A stretch of 64,000 bases of DNA from Chitinophaga fulva (GTDB taxonomy: Bacteria; Bacteroidota; Bacteroidia; Chitinophagales; Chitinophagaceae), in contig NZ_JABBGC010000001.1 of assembly GCF_012927205.1 (NCBI RefSeq), positions 2,230,711 to 2,294,710 on the forward strand, given 5' to 3'. Each line of letters starts with the position of its first letter. The first letter of the stretch is position 1. Shown piece by piece: positions 60,040-64,000 of this stretch. The position numbers were made by a program, and so were the translations under genes. The notes under the pieces are model-generated. The model did not search any database. It saw nothing but the letters and a program-made list of their open reading frames with translations, and was not told the origin of the DNA.

Positions 60040-61930
60040 AATCGATTCCTTGAGATTTTAATATGTTTTTAACTCTGAATGCAAAAAATGCAAGATAAGC
60101 AAAGCACAGCGCCGGAATAACATAAGAGGCGTGGATGCCGATGCTTGGGATGTCTGCCAGACCGCCCTGTACCGGAGGTACGAGAGAGCCGCCGAGGATC
60201 ATCATAATCAGGAAAGCAGAGCCCTGACCGGTGTATTTACCCAGACCGCCGATAGAGAGGGCGAAGATGCTGGGCCACATTACGGAGCAGAACAGGCCGC
60301 CGCTGATGAAAGCGAAAGTTGCCAGTGAACCGCTGGTGAACAGGCCTACCAGTACGGTAGCTACGCCCAACAGGCCAAATACCATGAGGGTTTTAGCGGG
60401 TTTATCCTGACCGGCGAAGAAACCGATGATCTGGATAACGATGCAGATGGCATATGGATACAGTGCGCTGACATCGTTGCCTTTGATCACGTTGGCACCG
60501 AGGATCACGCCGTAGGCAACAAAAGGCACGATCACGCACAGAATTTTACGGGTAGTTTTAGATACGTTGAACACGCTGATGGCGCCTGTCCAGCGGCCGA
60601 TCATCATACTGCCCCAGAAGAGAGACACGTACGGGTCCAGTTCGGATTCCGCCAGTCCTTTCGGCGTGAGGAAGCCCGGATGTTTCAGCAGGGCACCGAG
60701 GTTGCTGGCAATGGTCACTTCCACACCTACATAAATGAAGATGGCCAGCATGCCCAGGGTCAGCTGCGGATATTTCATGGCGCCCCATCCTTCGCTGCCA
60801 CCTGCGGATGACATTTTAGCAAAGAAGAGGATACCGATGATACCTACGATACCCGCCACGAAGAAAGGCAGTTCATATTTCAGTACCAGTCCGAGGAGGA
60901 TCAGGATAAACATGAGGGTGATGCCTATGATGGATTTGGTAGCTTTCGGAGAAGTTTCGAATGCTTCGTTCTGGTCCTGGCTTTCCGGCATTTTCACAAA
61001 AGCGAAGATGGCCGCAGCTACGAGGAACAGTACGATGAGCAGGATATAGAGCGTGTTGATTTTGCTGATGTCAGTGCTGACGTCGCCGCCTTTGATGTTA
61101 CCGAACAGCAGCATGCTCACGATGATTGGCCCGATGGTGGTACCGAAGGAGTTGATACCGCCGGCGAGGTTGAGGCGGTGAGAACCTTTGGCCGGATCGC
61201 CGAGCAGGATGGCAAACGGGTTGGCCGCTGTTTGTTGCAGAGAGAAACCAAGTGCCACAATGAAGAGGGCCATCAGGATCAGGGCAAAGTAACCAAAGGT
61301 AACTGTTTGCTGATGGTCAGCGGACAGGGTGTTGATCACTTTCTCCAGGCTGGATTTGTTGAAGATGCCAGCGTATTGATGATGTTCTTCGTCTTTGGTG
61401 AATCCCTGCGGTATTTCTGCAAGGAGGTGCGGGTTGTTGATGTATTTATCAGCCGCTTCATTACCGGAGATCAACAGCGCGTAAGTGTCTTTTTCTTTTT
61501 CGCGGCGGATTTTCACCTGGCGGTCAGACGTTTGCAGTTGCTGTTCCACCTGGAAACTGCTGATGTCGCTCAGGGTTTCCTTAATGGGAACGATCTTTTC
61601 TTTGTTGACACAGGGGATCATAATAGCCGATCCCAGTACAGAAATTAATAAACCGTAAATAATACCCTTTTTATATCCTATCTTATTAAGGATATCCACT
61701 TTTCTTGCCGCCGATGCCAGATACAGGATGAGAGAGCCGATAAAGTAGGCGCTGTAAAAGGAGAAGTCAATCAGTTGAGACTCAAGTTGGGTAAGGTTAA
61801 AATGAGATTTACAGAAAGGGATAAATATACTGTTGGATGCAGCCAGGAAACCCCAGAAAAAGAACACCAGTATAAGCACAAAAAACGACGGGTGTGTACT
61901 TTGTGCGCCTTGCTTTGTTTGCTGAGCCAT
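60011..61930 (-). CDS. nagP: FucP/NagP-type sugar MFS transporter with extra periplasmic loop and helices
   Basis: Sugar:proton symporter of the FucP group; markers are [20 protein letters not shown] and [18 protein letters not shown], typical of NagP/GlcNAc or glucose importers. Compared with the 439-residue paralogue in this window it is 639 residues. There is a charged segment of about 100 residues (108-210) in the loop after helix 3, and two added helices in the central loop (about 330-375, [30 protein letters not shown]), suggesting 14 helices. It is the first gene of the operon. Substrate is inferred from neighbours; the symbol is tentative. Confidence 0.85.
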   Translation of the reverse strand: MAQQTKQGAQSTHPSFFVLILVFFFWGFLAASNSIFIPFCKSHFNLTQLESQLIDFSFYSAYFIGSLILYLASAARKVDILNKIGYKKGIIYGLLISVLGSAIMIPCVNKEKIVPIKETLSDISSFQVEQQLQTSDRQVKIRREKEKDTYALLISGNEAADKYINNPHLLAEIPQGFTKDEEHHQYAGIFNKSSLEKVINTLSADHQQTVTFGYFALILMALFIVALGFSLQQTAANPFAILLGDPAKGSHRLNLAGGINSFGTTIGPIIVSMLLFGNIKGGDVSTDISKINTLYILLIVLFLVAAAIFAFVKMPESQDQNEAFETSPKATKSIIGITLMFILILLGLVLKYELPFFVAGIVGIIGILFFAKMSSAGGSEGWGAMKYPQLTLGMLAIFIYVGVEVTIASNLGALLKHPGFLTPKGLAESELDPYVSLFWGSMMIGRWTGAISVFNVSKTTRKILCVIVPFVAYGVILGANVIKGNDVSALYPYAICIVIQIIGFFAGQDKPAKTLMVFGLLGVATVLVGLFTSGSLATFAFISGGLFCSVMWPSIFALSIGGLGKYTGQGSAFLIMMILGGSLVPPVQGGLADIPSIGIHASYVIPALCFAYLAFFAFRVKNILKSQGIDYESATSGGH

Positions 61931-62031
61931 AAACGTGTTAAGTTACAGTGAAATTTTGCCGGATAAATGTATAATATTTTTTTAAGGATTTTCTAAAAAA
62001 CCGAATAAACCGTTGCATTTTTTTTCGATAG

Positions 62032-62043
62032 TAAAACGTTTTA
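62032..62043. promoter_or_regulatory. CG-centred palindrome between the divergent sugar transporters
   Basis: TAAAACGTTTTA, a perfect 12-bp palindrome with a central CG as in LacI-type operators, lies 102 bases from the minus-strand transporter start and 82 bases from the plus-strand one. A partial copy is at 52715-52726 before nagB. Confidence 0.55.
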
Positions 62044-62124
62044 GCTAATATATTTATGAATTATAGCATAAAATATAACGGAGTTTCACTATGTTCGCGT
62101 TTATCTAAAATCAAACAGACAGCT

Positions 62125-63444
62125 ATGTCCAACCAAACAGCAACAATGAATATACCCAAACAGGCGGGGTACGGCCAGGCGATGGCGATTATCTGTATTT
62201 TGTTTTTCGTGTTCGGCTTTGTTACCTGGCTTAATGGAACGCTGATCCAGTTTTTCCAGATTGTGTGTGAGCTGAACGTGTCGCAGGCGCTGCTGGTAAC
62301 GATGGCCTTTTTCATGGCTTATTTCTTTTTATCGATTCCTTCATCTTTTATCCTGAACAAGACAGGATTCAAAAATGGTATGGCGTTAGGGTTGCTGATT
62401 ATCGCGATCGGTTCCCTGGTATTCATTCCTGCGGCTAACGCACGCAGCTTTGGTATGTTCCTCACCGGTCTGTTTATCCAGGGCGCGGGACTGGCACTGC
62501 TGCAAACGGCCTCTAACCCCTACGCCAGTATTATTGGTCCTAAGGAAAGCGCTGCCAAGCGTATTTCCATTTTGGGCATCTGTAACAAAACCGCCGGCGC
62601 ACTGGCACCGCTCATCCTGGGCTCCATCATCCTGAAAGGTGCGGAGAAACTGGAGGCAGACATCGCTGCGGCGGTAGATCCCGCGCAGAAGTCAGCGCTG
62701 CTCGACAGCCTCGCTTCCCGTGTGATCGGTCCATACGTGGCCATCGCCATTGTGCTGACCATCCTCGCTTTCCTGCTGAAACGCTCTTCCCTGCCGGAAA
62801 TTGACACCGATGCAGAAGACGCAGGCACTGCTGCTGCTACCAACGGTAAAACCAGCGTGTTCCAGTTTCCGCAACTGGTACTGGGCGTGATCTGTATTTT
62901 TGTTTACGTAGGTGTGGAAGTAATGGCCGGCGACGTGATCGGTCAGTATGGTAAAGCACTGGGCATGAGCATTGCAGACACCCGCTACTTCACCACCTTC
63001 ACCCTCGTGGCCATGCTGGCAGGGTATGTGATTGGCATTGCTACCATTCCGAAATACCTCACCGGTAAAAAAGGCCTGCAGATTTCTGCGGTACTGGGCG
63101 TGTTCTTCACCATCGGAGCTTACCTGAACACCGGCTTCTCCGCGGTAACCTTCATCGCGCTGCTGGGCCTGGCCAACGCACTGATGTGGCCTGCTATCTT
63201 CCCGATGGCTATCGACGGCCTGGGCCGCTTCACCAAAATCGGTTCCGCCCTCCTCGTGATGGGTATCGCAGGCGGTGGTGTCATACCACAGATCTATAGC
63301 GGTATGTTCGATCAACACAGCATGTTCAGCTTCCTGTACAGCAGCAGCATCGATTTCAGACATGCGTTCCTGTACTGCATGGTGCCGTGCTATATCTACA
63401 TCCTGTTCTATTCACTGGTAGGAGACAAGATCGGCAAAAAATAA
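62125..63444 (+). CDS. nagP: FucP/NagP-type sugar MFS transporter, compact form
   Basis: I chose the ATG at 62125 (MSNQTATMNIP); the frame opens 69 bases earlier. 439 residues with 12 helices; GFVTWLNGTLIQFFQIVCELN, IQGAGLALLQTASNPYASIIGP (the conserved QTASNPY of FucP relatives), KRISILGICNKTAGALAPL and LGLANALMWPAIFPMAIDGLG are present. It is divergent from the longer paralogue, with a shared palindrome between. Probable GlcNAc or related hexose importer; a fucose substrate cannot be excluded. Confidence 0.87.
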   Translation: MSNQTATMNIPKQAGYGQAMAIICILFFVFGFVTWLNGTLIQFFQIVCELNVSQALLVTMAFFMAYFFLSIPSSFILNKTGFKNGMALGLLIIAIGSLVFIPAANARSFGMFLTGLFIQGAGLALLQTASNPYASIIGPKESAAKRISILGICNKTAGALAPLILGSIILKGAEKLEADIAAAVDPAQKSALLDSLASRVIGPYVAIAIVLTILAFLLKRSSLPEIDTDAEDAGTAAATNGKTSVFQFPQLVLGVICIFVYVGVEVMAGDVIGQYGKALGMSIADTRYFTTFTLVAMLAGYVIGIATIPKYLTGKKGLQISAVLGVFFTIGAYLNTGFSAVTFIALLGLANALMWPAIFPMAIDGLGRFTKIGSALLVMGIAGGGVIPQIYSGMFDQHSMFSFLYSSSIDFRHAFLYCMVPCYIYILFYSLVGDKIGKK

Positions 63445-63510
63445 TATCGGCATCGACCTGACGTTAAAAAACAGTTATCCGGGTTTTATTCCGCGATAGT
63501 AAATGATATA

Positions 63511-63580
63511 CAACAGCAACGGCCTGCATAAGATAGTGACATCAATTCGTCATTGTCGGATGCAGGCCGCTGCTGTTTTT
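63511..63580 (+). terminator. Terminator after the compact sugar transporter
   Basis: CAACAGCAACGGCCTGCAT (63511-63529) pairs with ATGCAGGCCGCTGCTG (63560-63575), followed by TTTTT. The loop holds a smaller TGAC/GTCA stem. Confidence 0.85.
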
Positions 63581-63724
63581 AGTTAATAGCTGAGAGGCTT
63601 CCGAATTGAATTTTTCGGGTTACGATGGATTGTATCTTAAAGGTGGCGGATTCATAGGGAAATAACAATCGGTTGCGGAATTTATTTGGGATGGGTACAT
63701 TGTTTTTCATCGCGGATTCCCGAT

Positions 63725-63744
63725 CCCAGGGCTGAAGCCCTGGG
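63725..63744. repeat. REP-like palindrome, copy D
   Basis: CCCAGGGCTGAAGCCCTGGG, perfect 9-bp arms with a GA spacer, at the start of the 141-bp tandem repeat. Confidence 0.75.
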
Positions 63745-64000
63745 CTATGATGTTGTTCAGGCTGTGTCAATGGTAAAGGGTATCAGAAGGGGTAGGTTGG
63801 TGTTATTGTGACGATTGTTGGGAGAATGAATCTGTGAGGGGAATTGATTGTTATTTCTATTTGGTTTCGGAGTTGAAGCCCTGGGCTATGATGTTGTTCA
63901 GGCTGTGTCAATGGTAAAGGGTATCAGAAGGGGTAGGTTGGTGTTATTGTGACGATTGTTGGGAGAATGAATCTGTGAGGGGAATTGATTGTTATTTCTA
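63733..64000. repeat. 141-bp tandem repeat, cut by the window end
   Basis: Bases 63733-63859 recur without a mismatch at 63874-64000, a period of 141. Each unit starts in the right arm of the REP-like palindrome (TGAAGCCCTGGGC) and continues through about 110 bases with no open frame. The second unit's left arm is degenerate (TTCGGAGT), so only the half palindrome is kept. The array probably extends past the window. Confidence 0.9.

Noticed and set aside
63579..63770. 63-codon frame on the minus strand ending at the transporter terminator
   Set aside because: Its N-terminal part is only a translation of the REP-like palindrome (SPGLQPW), and the rest has no homology that I recognise.
63733..64000. 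Tandem repeat considered as CRISPR or an attachment site
   Set aside because: Period 141 with the whole unit repeated and no variable spacer; no cas gene or integrase nearby.

Overview
The window looks like chromosome from a soil- or plant-associated Bacteroidota of the Chitinophaga type. This rests on gene content and signals, not on a search. The content includes a SprE/PorW-like type IX secretion protein, a putative Porin_10-type porin, a HYC_CC_PP-family peptide, a NagB fused to a PIG-L deacetylase, a GH20 hexosaminidase and FucP/NagP-type sugar transporters. Several genes have the Bacteroidota -7 element TAnnTTTG upstream. Base composition is close to 50% GC throughout, with AT-rich intergenic hairpins. 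I see no prophage, insertion sequence, CRISPR array or replication origin.

Layout. 1-6.6 kb: 5'-truncated sprE-like gene, class A penicillin-binding protein, secreted thioredoxin-like protein. 6.7-11 kb: sucC on the minus strand, then punA and a porin. 11-14.8 kb: a secreted protein with a tail-fibre-like C-terminus, then a thiol/metal-flavoured run (HYC_CC_PP peptide, periplasmic HMA protein, beta-barrel, AraC regulator with a CxxC HMA-like N-terminus) and a 23-codon micro-ORF between two terminators. 14.8-20.2 kb: L,D-transpeptidase lipoprotein, two unrelated-type isocitrate dehydrogenases in tandem, a GDSL hydrolase. 20.2-24.5 kb: flavin reductase-like protein, then a LiaF-like membrane protein, a DUF4288 protein, a LytS-type kinase and a LytTR regulator, then a thioesterase. 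24.6-29.3 kb: a MarR/MFS pair with two matching operators, and an MntR/Nramp manganese operon with a 30-bp palindrome.

29.4-36.9 kb: a lipoprotein, three identical tRNA-Val genes with a consensus promoter, a CPA2 antiporter with stress-domain tail, clpS-aat (N-degron pathway), a DinB-fold protein, mtaB and a DUF4258 protein. 37-44 kb: plsC-priA, a DUF3857-like secreted protein, an NAD(P)-binding oxidoreductase, murB. 44-50.7 kb: YpdA-type reductase, glutamine amidotransferase, LCM-type methyltransferase, YeiH transporter, several lineage-restricted proteins, and a decayed HD-domain pseudogene.

50.8-63.5 kb is the most coherent functional block and appears devoted to N-acetylglucosamine and N-glycan/chitin-fragment use. 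It holds a bifunctional-looking NagB/PIG-L gene; a seven-gene minus-strand run of sugar MFS transporter, ROK kinase, Tat-exported glycosylasparaginase, CutC, type I phosphodiesterase, EEP-family hydrolase and GH20 hexosaminidase lipoprotein; and a second sugar MFS transporter divergent from it. A CG-centred palindrome lies between the divergent transporters, and a similar one lies at the nagB start. The window ends in a 141-bp tandem repeat that carries a REP-like palindrome; four further copies or relatives of this palindrome are scattered through the window.
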